DNA of 64,000 nucleotides from Oceanimonas baumannii. Its GTDB lineage: Bacteria; Pseudomonadota; Gammaproteobacteria; Enterobacterales; Aeromonadaceae. Both the position numbers and the translations under genes were made by a program. Below the pieces are notes generated by a model. That model worked only from the letters and a program-made list of their open reading frames with translations, was not told where the DNA came from and did not search any database. The stretch spans positions 62,001-126,000 of the forward strand of contig NZ_NQJF01000010.1 in assembly GCF_002245495.1 (NCBI RefSeq), written 5' to 3'. Below, in pieces: positions 9,339 to 17,981 of the stretch (the stretch's first letter is position 1; each line of letters begins with the position of its first letter).

Positions 9339-9439
9339 TCCGTTTTCGCACCGTGAAGACGATCACACTTCAGTACCGGATGGTGATTGATATCCTTCAT
9401 GCTCAAGCAGCAGTCCCTGCTATCAATCCCTTTTAATTA

Positions 9440-9463
9440 AAATGGGTGGGAACTCACCCATTT
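9440..9463. promoter_or_regulatory. Palindrome 2, possible activator site
   Basis: Second copy of ATGGGTG-N6-CACCCAT (core 9442-9461) with flanking AA/TT extending the symmetry. Centre is about 150 bp before the predicted sigma-54 start site and 32 bp, three helical turns, from copy 3. Confidence 0.6.
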
Positions 9464-9473
9464 CTGGATTTTC

Positions 9474-9493
9474 ATGGGTATATCTCCACCCAT
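9474..9493. promoter_or_regulatory. Palindrome 3, possible activator site
   Basis: Third copy of the same core with one mismatch (ATGGGTA-N6-CACCCAT). Centre is about 120 bp before the predicted start site, a usual enhancer distance for NtrC-family activators such as DctD. Confidence 0.55.
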
Positions 9494-9578
9494 TTCGTCC
9501 ACCTTATTCCGCACACCTGTTATTTCCGAACCAGTTAATACCCAGTCATGGCGCGGTCTTTCGCGATATAAACATAAG

Positions 9579-9595
9579 TTGGCCTTATTTTTGCT
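9579..9595 (+). promoter_or_regulatory. Sigma-54 promoter of the TRAP operon
   Basis: The sequence TTGGCCTTATTTTTGCT matches the -24/-12 consensus: GG at 9581-9582, exactly 10 nt, then GC at 9593-9594, with good TGGC and TTGCT boxes. It sits 60 bp before the TRAP permease start. The nearby dctD gene encodes a matching activator. Confidence 0.7.
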
Positions 9596-9655
9596 AATAA
9601 GCTGTTAATGGAAAAGGTCGCTTGTTAGCAGCCAATGAAAAAACGAGGTTAAGGA

Positions 9656-11857
9656 ATGTCACAGCAGCAACAACAGCTCGACGAGCTCAGCCCCGAAGAG
9701 CAGAAGAAGCTCAAGGAGCTGATGGAAAAGGATGCCAAAACCGAGCGCAAGCTCTCCGGGCCCTGGGCCTGGCTGACAGCAGCCCTGGCCGCCGCCATGG
9801 TGGCACTTTATTTCTACGGTGCCGGCGTATCCGCCCTCAGCACACAATATCACCTCGGTATTTATGTGCTGATCACCTTTGTACTGGTGTTTTTACTTTA
9901 CCCCGCCGGTGGCCGCTCGGCCCATGCCGGCCTGTCGGTGGTCAGCGCCGCCCTGCTGGCCCTGCTGGCGGGCTGCTTTATCATTTACGATTCGCCCACC
10001 GCCCTGTACCAGCAAATCACCCTGTTCCGGGAAACCTGGGAATACGACGGCCTGGGGGTAGCACTGGAGCAGGATCTCGATCGGCTGCACTATGTGCTGG
10101 CCCTGATCGTACCCTTTGCCGCCCTGATGCTCCCACTGGATCAGTGGCTGAGCCAGCGCAACAGCAACAGCCCCACCGCCAGTGATGTGGTACTGGCACT
10201 GATGGTGGCCGGTACCGTACTGTACTGGATCAGCCAGTTTGAAGCGCTCAACTACCGGGCTGGTGCCGAGAATGAAGTAGACATGCTGGTGAGTGTAGTC
10301 GGCCTGTTGCTGTCACTGGAAATCTGCCGCCGGGTACTGGGGTGGTCCATTACCCTGATTGGCATAGGCATGATCGCCTTTGCCCTGTTCGGGCCCTATC
10401 TGCCAGAGCTGTTCGCCCACAGAGGATTCCGCTTTGAACGCCTGGCTACCGCTCTGTTCCTGACCACCAATGGCGTGTTCGGGGTTATGGCCAGCGTACT
10501 GGCCACCTATGTCATTCTGTTCATCTTCTTTGGTGCCTTTTTGCAGAAGTCCGGTGCCGGCAAGTTCTTTATTGACTTACCCCTGGCCATGGCCGGCCGT
10601 TCCACCGGTGGTCCGGCCAAGGTGGCGGTCATTTCTTCTGCCCTGTTCGGTTCGGTATCCGGCTCCGCCATCGCCAACACAGTGTCGTCCGGCGCCTTTA
10701 CCATTCCCATGATGAAGCGGGCCGGTTTCAAACCCCACGTGGCCGGCGCCATTGAGCCTGCGGCTTCCATCGGTGGTATGTTTCTGCCTCCCATCATGGG
10801 TGCCGGCGGCTTTCTGATGGCCGAACTCACCGGTACTCCTTATTCCACCATCATGATCCTGTCCATCGGACCGGCGATTCTGTACTTCCTGGCGGTGTAC
10901 TGCATGGTTCACTTCGAAGCCAAAAAGCATGGCCTGGTAGGCATACAGGGAGAAGAAATTCCTCACTGGAAAACCGTATTCAAGAACGGCTGGTACTACG
11001 CTCTGCCACTGGTCATCATCACGGTGCTGCTGCTGGCCGGCCGCTCCGCCGGCAACTCGGCGTTCTGGGCTACCCTGTCGTGCATCGCCGTCAGCTGGGT
11101 CAGCAAGGAAACCCGCATGGGGCCCAGAGAGATCTGGGAAGCCATTCAGACCGGTGCGCGCAATACCCTAATCGTCGGAGCCACCATCGGGGTGATCGGC
11201 GTCATTGTAGGCACCATCTCCCTCACCGGAATGGGCCTCAAATTCTCTGACCTGATTATTTCCATGGCCGGCGACAGCCTGCTGCTGGCGCTGGTACTGG
11301 TGGCCATCGCCTCACTGGTTCTGGGCATGGGGGTACCGGTGACCGCTGCCTATCTGATTGTGGCAGTACTAGCCGTGCCGGCACTGGGTGAGTTCGGCGT
11401 GTCGGCCATTGCCGCCCATATGATCGTGTACTGGCTGTCCCAGGATTCCAACATCACCCCACCAGTGTGTGTGGCCGCCTATGCCGGAGCCGCCATCGCC
11501 GGTTCGGATCCATGGAAGACCGGATGGACCTCGTTCAAGTTCGCCAAAATGCTGTATGTCATGCCGCTGCTGTTTGCCTATGTGCCGGCCATGCTGCTCG
11601 ACGGCACCCTGCTTGAAATCATGACCGCCTTTGTCTCGGCTACGCTGGGTACACTGGCTTTTGGTGCCTTTGCCATGGGCTACCTGCGCCGTAAAACTCG
11701 TCTGCACGAGTGGTTGCTGCTGGGTGTCGGTACCCTGCTGCTGTACTGGCCCAGCCTGCTCTCCGATGTTGCCGGCCTGGCACTGGTCGCTCTGGTGTGG
11801 TGGCTGCAGCGCGAAGACAGCCCCCGCTCCGCCGTTAACCATTCCAACGCCCGTTAA
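9656..11857 (+). CDS. TRAP transporter fused 4TM/12TM permease (TAXI type)
   Basis: 733-residue inner-membrane protein joining the small DctQ-like and large DctM-like TRAP permease subunits, as in TAXI-type TRAP systems. After a charged N-terminus (Gln-rich, about residues 1-40) come roughly 18 hydrophobic segments; the DctM core carries the Gly-rich stretch around GSVSGSAIANTVSSG. It uses a sodium gradient to take up organic acids in known members. A universal stress protein and the TAXI binding protein follow at once, giving a complete operon behind the sigma-54 promoter. Confidence 0.92.
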   Translation: MSQQQQQLDELSPEEQKKLKELMEKDAKTERKLSGPWAWLTAALAAAMVALYFYGAGVSALSTQYHLGIYVLITFVLVFLLYPAGGRSAHAGLSVVSAALLALLAGCFIIYDSPTALYQQITLFRETWEYDGLGVALEQDLDRLHYVLALIVPFAALMLPLDQWLSQRNSNSPTASDVVLALMVAGTVLYWISQFEALNYRAGAENEVDMLVSVVGLLLSLEICRRVLGWSITLIGIGMIAFALFGPYLPELFAHRGFRFERLATALFLTTNGVFGVMASVLATYVILFIFFGAFLQKSGAGKFFIDLPLAMAGRSTGGPAKVAVISSALFGSVSGSAIANTVSSGAFTIPMMKRAGFKPHVAGAIEPAASIGGMFLPPIMGAGGFLMAELTGTPYSTIMILSIGPAILYFLAVYCMVHFEAKKHGLVGIQGEEIPHWKTVFKNGWYYALPLVIITVLLLAGRSAGNSAFWATLSCIAVSWVSKETRMGPREIWEAIQTGARNTLIVGATIGVIGVIVGTISLTGMGLKFSDLIISMAGDSLLLALVLVAIASLVLGMGVPVTAAYLIVAVLAVPALGEFGVSAIAAHMIVYWLSQDSNITPPVCVAAYAGAAIAGSDPWKTGWTSFKFAKMLYVMPLLFAYVPAMLLDGTLLEIMTAFVSATLGTLAFGAFAMGYLRRKTRLHEWLLLGVGTLLLYWPSLLSDVAGLALVALVWWLQREDSPRSAVNHSNAR

Positions 11858-11866
11858 GGAGGGCCC

Positions 11867-12316
11867 ATGTCACGGATTAACTCTATCCTGTATGCCACTG
11901 ACTTTTCCGAGGGTGCCGCCGGTGCGGCGGCCCTGGCACGGGACATGGCCGAGATCCACGGCGCTCACCTGTACCTGCTGCACGTGATCACTGAGCTGGA
12001 TGATCGCCATCGCCGCGGCATTCCCGCCAGTGTGATGGAAGCCTTTGTAAAAGAAGTAAAAACTCAGGCCATGAGCGATCTGCACGCGTTTAAGAACCGT
12101 CATTTCAAGAACTTTGCTGGCGAGCTGAGCACCGAACTGAGGCTGGGTTACGACGCCGAAGAAATTCTGGCCGGGGCCTCGGCGCTCGGTGCCGACCTGA
12201 TTGTACTTGGCACACGCGGCCGGCGCGGCATGGAAAAACTGCTGCTCGGCTCTACCGCCGAGCGGGTCCTGCGCCAGTCGGACATCCCTGTACTGACGGT
12301 GCCCGAGCGCGACTAA
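11867..12316 (+). CDS. Universal stress protein of the TRAP operon
   Basis: 149-residue UspA-domain protein with an ATP-binding motif near the C-terminus (GTRGRRGMEKLLLGSTAERV, fitting G-x2-G-x9-G-S/T). It lies 9 nt after the permease gene and before the binding-protein gene. The location parallels TeaD, the nucleotide-binding stress protein that modulates the ectoine TRAP transporter of Halomonas, so a regulatory role on this transporter is likely (inference). Confidence 0.9.
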   Translation: MSRINSILYATDFSEGAAGAAALARDMAEIHGAHLYLLHVITELDDRHRRGIPASVMEAFVKEVKTQAMSDLHAFKNRHFKNFAGELSTELRLGYDAEEILAGASALGADLIVLGTRGRRGMEKLLLGSTAERVLRQSDIPVLTVPERD

Positions 12317-12365
12317 AACGTATTCACCGGAAGACCATAAACGTTATCAAAAAGAGGAAAGCACT

Positions 12366-13361
12366 ATGAGCAAACAGACCAACAAGTCTTTTCGTGTTCT
12401 GACTACCCTGGCCGTGGCCACCGTGGCCAGCCTGAGTACCGCTGCCACTCAGGCCCAGACCGAGCGCCTGGCCTTTTCCGGCGGCCCCGACGGCGGCACC
12501 TTTCAGTATTTTTCCAACGGCATTTCCACCCGCCTGTCCCGAACCCTGGACGGCGTGGAAGTGTCTAATATGGCTTCTGCCGGTTCGGTGGAAAACCTGC
12601 GCCGGGTCAATTCCAAAGACGCCGACTTCGGTATTGTCTACTCCGGTGACATGTTCCTGGGCCTGAACGGCAAGCTGACCAACGACACCCGCAAGTACCG
12701 CAACGCCAAGGCTGTATCCTACCTCTACGGTGCCCCCGCCCACCTGATCGTGCTCGACGGTGCCGGCATTACCGAGGTCTCCCAGCTGGAAGGCAAAAAC
12801 GTGGCCGTGGGGCCGGCAGGCTCCGGTGCCGCCGCCTCAGCCCAGCGCTTTTTTGAAAGCGTCGGTCTGTGGGACAAGATCACCCCCCAGTACATCGGTT
12901 ACAACCAGGGAGCCTCGGCGCTGGGTGACCGCCAGATTGACGCGCTCTGGGTATTCGCCGGCTTCCCCAATGCTTCCGTCATTCAGGCTGCTTCCAGCAA
13001 CGATATCCGCCTGCTGCAGGTGCATGAAGCCGCCAGCAATGGCACCCTGTTCCAGGATCATCCCTACTATGCCGAAGTCACCATTCCCGCCGGCACCTAC
13101 CCGGGCGTAGACTACGACGTGGTTACGGTACAGGACTCCGCCCTCTGGGTAGCAGGCCGTCATCTGTCTGAAGCTCAGGTTGCCGACAGCCTGACACAAA
13201 TTTACTCCGAGGAAGGCCTGACCTTTATGCGTTCGGTGTCCCAGGCCGCCGCCTCCATGAACATCGACTCCGGCACCATGGGCATTGTGACCCCGCTGCA
13301 CGATGGCGCCAAAGTGTTCTGGACCGGACATGGCAAAACCCTGACCGACCAGCAGCAATAA
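12366..13361 (+). CDS. TAXI-family TRAP substrate-binding protein
   Basis: 331-residue periplasmic binding protein. A signal peptide (about residues 1-30, cleavage after TQA) is followed by the TAXI-type start of the mature protein (FSGGPDGGTFQYFSNGIS) and GPAGSGAAASAQRFF around residue 150. An AAGAGGAAA ribosome site precedes the ATG. It is the last gene of the operon, and a strong terminator follows. The substrate is unknown; characterised TAXI proteins bind glutamate and other dicarboxylates, which would fit control by DctB/DctD. Confidence 0.92.
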   Translation: MSKQTNKSFRVLTTLAVATVASLSTAATQAQTERLAFSGGPDGGTFQYFSNGISTRLSRTLDGVEVSNMASAGSVENLRRVNSKDADFGIVYSGDMFLGLNGKLTNDTRKYRNAKAVSYLYGAPAHLIVLDGAGITEVSQLEGKNVAVGPAGSGAAASAQRFFESVGLWDKITPQYIGYNQGASALGDRQIDALWVFAGFPNASVIQAASSNDIRLLQVHEAASNGTLFQDHPYYAEVTIPAGTYPGVDYDVVTVQDSALWVAGRHLSEAQVADSLTQIYSEEGLTFMRSVSQAAASMNIDSGTMGIVTPLHDGAKVFWTGHGKTLTDQQQ

Positions 13362-13384
13362 TCGCTGCTGGCGTAAACATAATA

Positions 13385-13410
13385 ACGGGCCCATTGCGGC
13401 CCGTTTTCTT
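13385..13410 (+). terminator. Terminator of the TAXI-TRAP operon
   Basis: Stem ACGGGCC / GGCCCGT with a 6-nt loop followed by TTTTCTT, 23 nt after the binding-protein stop codon. Confidence 0.85.
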
Positions 13411-13456
13411 GTTATAGTCTGTTGATATGCTCCCCATTCCACAGCAGGAGACCGTG

Positions 13457-14020
13457 ATGACGCATCAGAGCACCGAACGGGATGCCATTCTCGATACCGC
13501 GCTGCACCTGGCTCTGCACCGGGGCTGGCATGGGTTCAGCCTGCGCGAGCTGGCCGAAGCCAGAGAGCTGAGCCTGGCAGCACTGAGCCAGCACTTTCGT
13601 TCCCGTGATGATTTGGCCGAAGCCTTGTTCGACCGTGCCGATCAGGCACTGCTGAGCCTGTTGCCGGACGAGCAGCTGCCGTTAAATGAACGCTTGTTCA
13701 GCGCTATGATGACCTGGTTTGACTACCTGTCACCGTATCGCAATATCGTAAAGGAAATACTGGGCTATAAGCTGGAGCCGGGTCACTTTCACCTGCAGGC
13801 CCATGGCCTTACCCGTATCAGCCGTACCGTGCAGTGGTTGCTGGAATCCGCCCACTGGCAGGCCGCCGGTTGGCGTCGCAGTGCGGGCGAAGTAGCCCTT
13901 ACCGGCATTTATCTCACCACCATGATGAGCTTTGTGAACGATACCGGCGATGAATTAAATACCACTCAGACTCTGCTGCATGGCCTGTTGAGCCGCTCTT
14001 CACGCCTGCTGCAGGACTGA
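13457..14020 (+). CDS. TetR-family regulator
   Basis: 187-residue protein with an N-terminal TetR helix-turn-helix (about 10-55: FSLRELAEARELSLAALSQHF) and a helical ligand domain. The start at 13457 is chosen because GGAG lies 6 nt upstream; the upstream ATG at 13427 has no ribosome site. It is 19 nt from the next gene, so the two are probably co-transcribed. It resembles COQ9-like and other short TetR relatives in size, but I cannot name the subgroup or the ligand. Confidence 0.82.
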   Translation: MTHQSTERDAILDTALHLALHRGWHGFSLRELAEARELSLAALSQHFRSRDDLAEALFDRADQALLSLLPDEQLPLNERLFSAMMTWFDYLSPYRNIVKEILGYKLEPGHFHLQAHGLTRISRTVQWLLESAHWQAAGWRRSAGEVALTGIYLTTMMSFVNDTGDELNTTQTLLHGLLSRSSRLLQD

Positions 14021-14039
14021 TACCGGAGGCCGCCATTTC

Positions 14040-15398
14040 GTGATTGCCGCTGAACGCAAAGACGGCCACTTACTCAAGCTCTCACGCATTCTGCGGGAAG
14101 CTACCGAGCACCGGCTTGAGCTCTATCTGTTTGTTCCCGGAGAGCTGGGCCTCAACAGCACGGTCGTGCCCGAAGAGAGCTTTTACCACAATGCCATTCA
14201 CACCAGCCGTACTTACTTCAGCGATCGCCCTCACCTGCCACTGGTGCACAGCCGGCTGGCAGAACGCGGCAAACTCACCCCGGAACAATACCGGCTCAGC
14301 CTGAGCCTTTATGGCTATCAGTATGTGGTGGGGCTGGAGCAGTCCTGCCACGACCTGCGTAACCATATGGATCAGGTAGAGCGGGAAAAGGTTGAGGAGG
14401 TTGTAGCGCTGGCCCAGGATATTCTCAGCCGGCTGCGTCGCCGGGTGCCTGCCGACGACACCCTGCGCAAGTACTACACCAATATCGATAACTATGTGTC
14501 CTGGTTTACCGAACAGCGGCTGCTGTCGCTGGTGGCCCACCTGCCTCGCAACGGGGACTATAAAACCGTGAAACCCCTGCTACTGGAAGTCTCTGCCCTG
14601 GAGCGCCAGCATCGCATTAAACACCAGTACAATACCGCCCACGCCAGTGACTCACTGTCGCGTATTTCCAATAAAATGCGGCTGCTGCGCAGGCTGATTG
14701 AGTACCCGGTCACCCTCAAGGAGAAAACCCGGGAGCTGGGCGGCGGCGAGCAGAAACTGCTTAAGTCGGTGGTAACTGCCGTGGTGATGACTACCGTTTC
14801 TCTGGCGGCCTACGAGGTCCGGGAAACCCTGGGCGGCATCTCCATGATGGTGATCTTTGCCCTGGCTCTGCTCTATGCCCTGCGGGAACTGTTTAAGGAT
14901 GACCTGCGCAATACCCTGTGGCGATGGTTGCGTAAGGGAAGACCCAAATGGCGGCGACAATATTTTGATGTACACAGCACCCAGCCAGTCGGGCGCCAGC
15001 TGGAATGGTTTGATTATAAACGTCCAGCCCGGGTGCCTGAAGAAGTGCGGGCCGCCCGCCGGGCCAGTGTCAGCCAGCGTGAAGAGGTAGTGATGTTTTA
15101 CGGCAGTCATTCACGCATGCTGCCCACCCGCTTTCTGACCGGTTATGAGCAGACCCGGGAAAGCCTGCAGCTGGATCTGGGCATGCTGGCCCGGTTGATG
15201 GAAAAAGGCTCGCACCATGTCTATCAGCTGAAAGACCGTCAGGTCGTCCGTCAGCCGGTAGAAAAGCGCTATCTGTTCAATCTGGTCACCCGGGAAGTGC
15301 AGGGCCAGAATCCGCCGGTGCTGCAGCGGTGGAAAGTGGTGGTGAGCCGCTCCAAAATTGTGGAAATCGAGGAAATCCCTCAGCAAACAAAAACCTGA
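14040..15398 (+). CDS. Unknown protein with two central membrane helices
   Basis: 452-residue protein I do not recognise. The N-terminal half (about 1-235) is soluble, charged and helical. Two hydrophobic helices (about 243-262 and 268-288) follow, then a C-terminal cytosolic-looking, Arg-rich part rich in beta segments. The start is GTG at 14040 with GGAGG about 9 nt upstream. No catalytic motif is evident. It follows the TetR gene closely, which suggests that regulator controls it. The bufferin operon starts about 100 nt downstream and appears separate. Confidence 0.72.
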   Translation: MIAAERKDGHLLKLSRILREATEHRLELYLFVPGELGLNSTVVPEESFYHNAIHTSRTYFSDRPHLPLVHSRLAERGKLTPEQYRLSLSLYGYQYVVGLEQSCHDLRNHMDQVEREKVEEVVALAQDILSRLRRRVPADDTLRKYYTNIDNYVSWFTEQRLLSLVAHLPRNGDYKTVKPLLLEVSALERQHRIKHQYNTAHASDSLSRISNKMRLLRRLIEYPVTLKEKTRELGGGEQKLLKSVVTAVVMTTVSLAAYEVRETLGGISMMVIFALALLYALRELFKDDLRNTLWRWLRKGRPKWRRQYFDVHSTQPVGRQLEWFDYKRPARVPEEVRAARRASVSQREEVVMFYGSHSRMLPTRFLTGYEQTRESLQLDLGMLARLMEKGSHHVYQLKDRQVVRQPVEKRYLFNLVTREVQGQNPPVLQRWKVVVSRSKIVEIEEIPQQTKT

Positions 15399-15404
15399 AA
15401 AAAA

Positions 15405-15432
15405 TTGTAAGAAACCCGCTTCGTCCTTCGAC
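15405..15432 (+). promoter_or_regulatory. Candidate ECF-sigma promoter of the bufferin operon
   Basis: TTGTAAG (15405-15411), a 17-nt spacer, then CGAC followed by TTA resembles the GTAAC-like -35 and CGTC-like -10 elements of ECF sigma factors. It lies 65 bp before the precursor gene of an operon that ends with an ECF sigma factor. The match is by eye; the exact consensus for this sigma factor is unknown to me. Confidence 0.35.
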
Positions 15433-15496
15433 TTACAGAATGAAAAGACGGCGATATCCCGCCTTTCTTTCATCACTCAACAGAAGGATTTGCGCC

Positions 15497-15805
15497 ATGA
15501 ACAAGATCAACACCGCAACCACTCTCGCTTTTGCGCTGAGCACCGCCCTGGCCGCTTCCGGCTCGGCTCTGGCCGACAGCCATGCCGGCAACAAGCACGC
15601 CATGGAAAAGTGCTTCGGTGTCGCCATGGCCGGTCAGAATGACTGTGCCGCTGGCCCCGGCACCACCTGCGCCGGCACATCCAAGATCGACTATCAGGGT
15701 AATTCCTGGAAACTGGTGCCTGCCGGCACCTGCCTGGAAACCGACTCCCCCACCTCACCCACTGGCAAGGGCCAGCTGGAAGCCTTTAAGGAAGTAAAGG
15801 CCTGA
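15497..15805 (+). CDS. bufA: Bufferin-type precursor peptide (DUF2282)
   Basis: 102-residue secreted DUF2282 protein. The signal peptide covers about residues 1-26 (ending SALA). The mature part has four cysteines, Cys39 (EKCFGVA), Cys50 (NDCAAG), Cys58 (TTCAG) and Cys79 (PAGTC), at the spacing of BufA1-type bufferins. In characterised systems an MNIO enzyme converts core cysteines to thiooxazole-type groups and the exported peptide sequesters copper. The ATG has AAGGA 8 nt upstream. MNIO and partner genes follow at 15 nt, supporting the assignment. Confidence 0.88.
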   Translation: MNKINTATTLAFALSTALAASGSALADSHAGNKHAMEKCFGVAMAGQNDCAAGPGTTCAGTSKIDYQGNSWKLVPAGTCLETDSPTSPTGKGQLEAFKEVKA

Positions 15806-15820
15806 GCCTGAGGAGGCACC

Positions 15821-16708
15821 ATGACCACAGCGTTTAACACCGCCGGCACCGGTGCCTCCCGGTTGCCGGCCGCTGCCGGACTGGGGCTTAAGCTGCAGCA
15901 CGCCGAAGACATACTCTCCAGCCGCCCCGGACTGGGTTTTGTGGAGATTCATGCAGAAAACTTTATGGTGGAAGGCGGCCCCCGCCATCACTATCTGAGC
16001 CGCATTCGCGATCATTACGCGCTGTCGGTGCACGGCGTGGGGCTGTCGCTGGGCGGTGTCGAGCCGGTGAATGAAGACCACTTGGGCCGGCTGTTCCGCC
16101 TGGTGCAGCGCTATCAGCCCGAGGCCGTATCCGAACATATCGCCTGGAGCGGATACCGGGGGCGTTATGCCAATGACTTGCTGCCCATGGCCTATACTCC
16201 GGCCAGCCTGCAACGACTGTGTGATCATGTGGAGCGGGTGCAGCAGGTGCTGAATCGCACCATTTTGCTGGAAAATCCCGCCACTTACCTCACCTTCACC
16301 GAATCCACGCTCGATGAAGCCGACTTTATCAGCGAGACGGTCCGCCGCACCGGCTGCGGCCTGCTGCTGGACGTCAACAATGTGTATGTATCGGCAATCA
16401 ATCACCGACGCGATGCACAGGGATATATTAACGCCCTGCCGCTGCAGCAGGTGGGCGAGATACACCTGGCCGGCTTTGACGAGCAAACCGATGACAGTGG
16501 TGCCCGCTTGCTGATCGACAGCCATGGCAGCCCGGTAGCCGAGCCGGTATGGTCCTTGTATCAGTGGCTACTGAAGCAGACCGGCCCACGACCCACGCTG
16601 CTGGAGCGGGATAACCATGTTCCTGCCCTGAACGAGCTGCTGGCAGAAACCGGCTATATTCAGCATTTGCTGGAGCGAGCCGGCCAGCAGGAGCGCCACC
16701 ATGCATAA
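15821..16708 (+). CDS. bufB: MNIO-family (DUF692) peptide-modifying oxygenase
   Basis: 295-residue TIM-barrel multinuclear non-heme iron oxidase, the enzyme that modifies cysteines of the bufferin precursor. Metal-ligand motifs of the family are all visible: VHGVGLSLGG (about 69-78), SEHIAW (about 105), LLENPATYL (about 150), LLDVNNVYVSAIN (about 185), IHLAGF (about 213), DSHGSPV (about 230) and LLERDNHVP (about 265). Start ATG follows GAGGAGG closely. The end overlaps the bufC start by 8 nt. Confidence 0.93.
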   Translation: MTTAFNTAGTGASRLPAAAGLGLKLQHAEDILSSRPGLGFVEIHAENFMVEGGPRHHYLSRIRDHYALSVHGVGLSLGGVEPVNEDHLGRLFRLVQRYQPEAVSEHIAWSGYRGRYANDLLPMAYTPASLQRLCDHVERVQQVLNRTILLENPATYLTFTESTLDEADFISETVRRTGCGLLLDVNNVYVSAINHRRDAQGYINALPLQQVGEIHLAGFDEQTDDSGARLLIDSHGSPVAEPVWSLYQWLLKQTGPRPTLLERDNHVPALNELLAETGYIQHLLERAGQQERHHA

Positions 16709-17462
16709 CCTTTTTTACCATGCCCTGCTCGATGCCAGCCAACCGGTACCCGATACCGTCACCACTCACCCCGGCCGGCAGGCTCGTTTTAATGTGTACC
16801 GCAACAATATACGGGCCTCCCTCACCGAGGCGCTGGCAGCCCAGTTTCCGGTGTGCCGGCAACTGGTGGGGGAAGACTTTTTCAACGCCATGGCCGCCCT
16901 CTATATTGAACAATCACCTCCTGCCACACCATTGCTGACCGAATACGGCACCACAATGCCCGCATTTATTGCCGGTTTTGCTCCCGCTGCCAGCCTGCCC
17001 TATCTGGCAGACATGGCGCGGCTGGAGCTTGCTCTGCAACAGGTGCGCCATGCAGCCGATGCCAATGCCGTGGCCACAGATATCTTGCAGGCGTTGCTGG
17101 CTGACCCGGAACGTCTTGCCGGTCAGAGCCTGCAGCTATCTCCCGCCTGCTTCCTGCTGCGCTCCTCTTTTGCGGTGTGCTCTCTATGGCGGGCCCATCA
17201 TGGCGAAGGCCGACTAAATGAGATTGATCTCTCTATAGCCGAAAATGCACTGTTGTTACGGCCCGGGCTGATAGTAAATATGATTGGCCTGAACGATGCC
17301 GACAGTGACTTTATGACGGCCCTCATGACCGGCCTGCCGCTGAGTGCCGCTCTTGAACGCACGGCACAACGCCATGCCGACGTTAACCCCGCAGACCTGC
17401 TGCAGTGCCTGCTGACCAACCAGACCATCACCGGCGTGATCACCAAGGGAGAAACATCATGA
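16701..17462 (+). CDS. bufC: DUF2063 partner protein (HvfC/BufC family)
   Basis: 253-residue DUF2063 protein. The N-terminal domain (about 1-100) has the family pattern PGRQARFNVYRNNIRASLTE followed by FPVCRQLVGEDFF. Partner proteins of this type bind the precursor and hand it to the MNIO enzyme. It overlaps the upstream bufB gene by 8 nt and the downstream DoxX gene by 4 nt, indicating a tightly coupled operon. Confidence 0.9.
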   Translation: MHNLFYHALLDASQPVPDTVTTHPGRQARFNVYRNNIRASLTEALAAQFPVCRQLVGEDFFNAMAALYIEQSPPATPLLTEYGTTMPAFIAGFAPAASLPYLADMARLELALQQVRHAADANAVATDILQALLADPERLAGQSLQLSPACFLLRSSFAVCSLWRAHHGEGRLNEIDLSIAENALLLRPGLIVNMIGLNDADSDFMTALMTGLPLSAALERTAQRHADVNPADLLQCLLTNQTITGVITKGETS

Positions 17463-17941
17463 GCCTCACTCACACTATATGCACCTGGCGTGAGCGACTG
17501 AGCCGCCTGCCTTATTCACTGATCGCTCTGCTGGGCCGGTTTTCCATTGCCGCCGTGTTCTGGCGTTCGGGCCAGACCAAAGTCGACAACTTCAGCCTGG
17601 ATGTTATCAGCGGCGAGTTCAGCCTGGGCTGGCCCAGCCTGAATGACTCGGCAGTGTTTCTGTTCCGGGAAGAATACCGGCTCCCATTCATTTCGCCCGA
17701 ACTGGGGGCCCTGCTGGCCGCCACCGCCGAGCATGTATTTCCGCTGCTGCTGGTACTTGGGCTCGCCAGCCGGATATCGGCGCTGGCGCTTCTGGGCATG
17801 ACGCTGGTCATTCAGGTGCTGGTCTATCCCGGAGCCTGGCCTCTGCATGGCGTCTGGGCCACCGTCTTATTGCTGCTGGCCGCTCGCGGGCCGGGGGTGG
17901 TGTCACTGGATCATTGGCTAACAGGAAAAGTCTGTGATTAA
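17459..17941 (+). CDS. DoxX-family membrane protein of the bufferin operon
   Basis: 160-residue DoxX-family inner-membrane protein with about four helices; RFSIAAVFWRSGQTKVDNF near residue 25 is a typical DoxX opening. Start ATG overlaps the bufC stop codon. DoxX proteins often close DUF2282-DUF692-DUF2063 operons (called BufD in some descriptions) and may serve redox or export steps, but the activity is not established. A hydrophilic insert of about 25 residues after helix 1 contains FREEYRLPF. Confidence 0.85.
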   Translation: MSLTHTICTWRERLSRLPYSLIALLGRFSIAAVFWRSGQTKVDNFSLDVISGEFSLGWPSLNDSAVFLFREEYRLPFISPELGALLAATAEHVFPLLLVLGLASRISALALLGMTLVIQVLVYPGAWPLHGVWATVLLLLAARGPGVVSLDHWLTGKVCD

Positions 17942-17981
17942 CTGTTCGTTATCTCTCCGGACTAAACCGACAAGGAGTGTC

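Noticed and set aside
9549-9566. Another sigma-54-like site (TGGCGCGGTCTTTCGC)
   Set aside because: The GG to GC distance is 11 nt instead of 10 and the -12 box is poor; the site at 9579 is far better.
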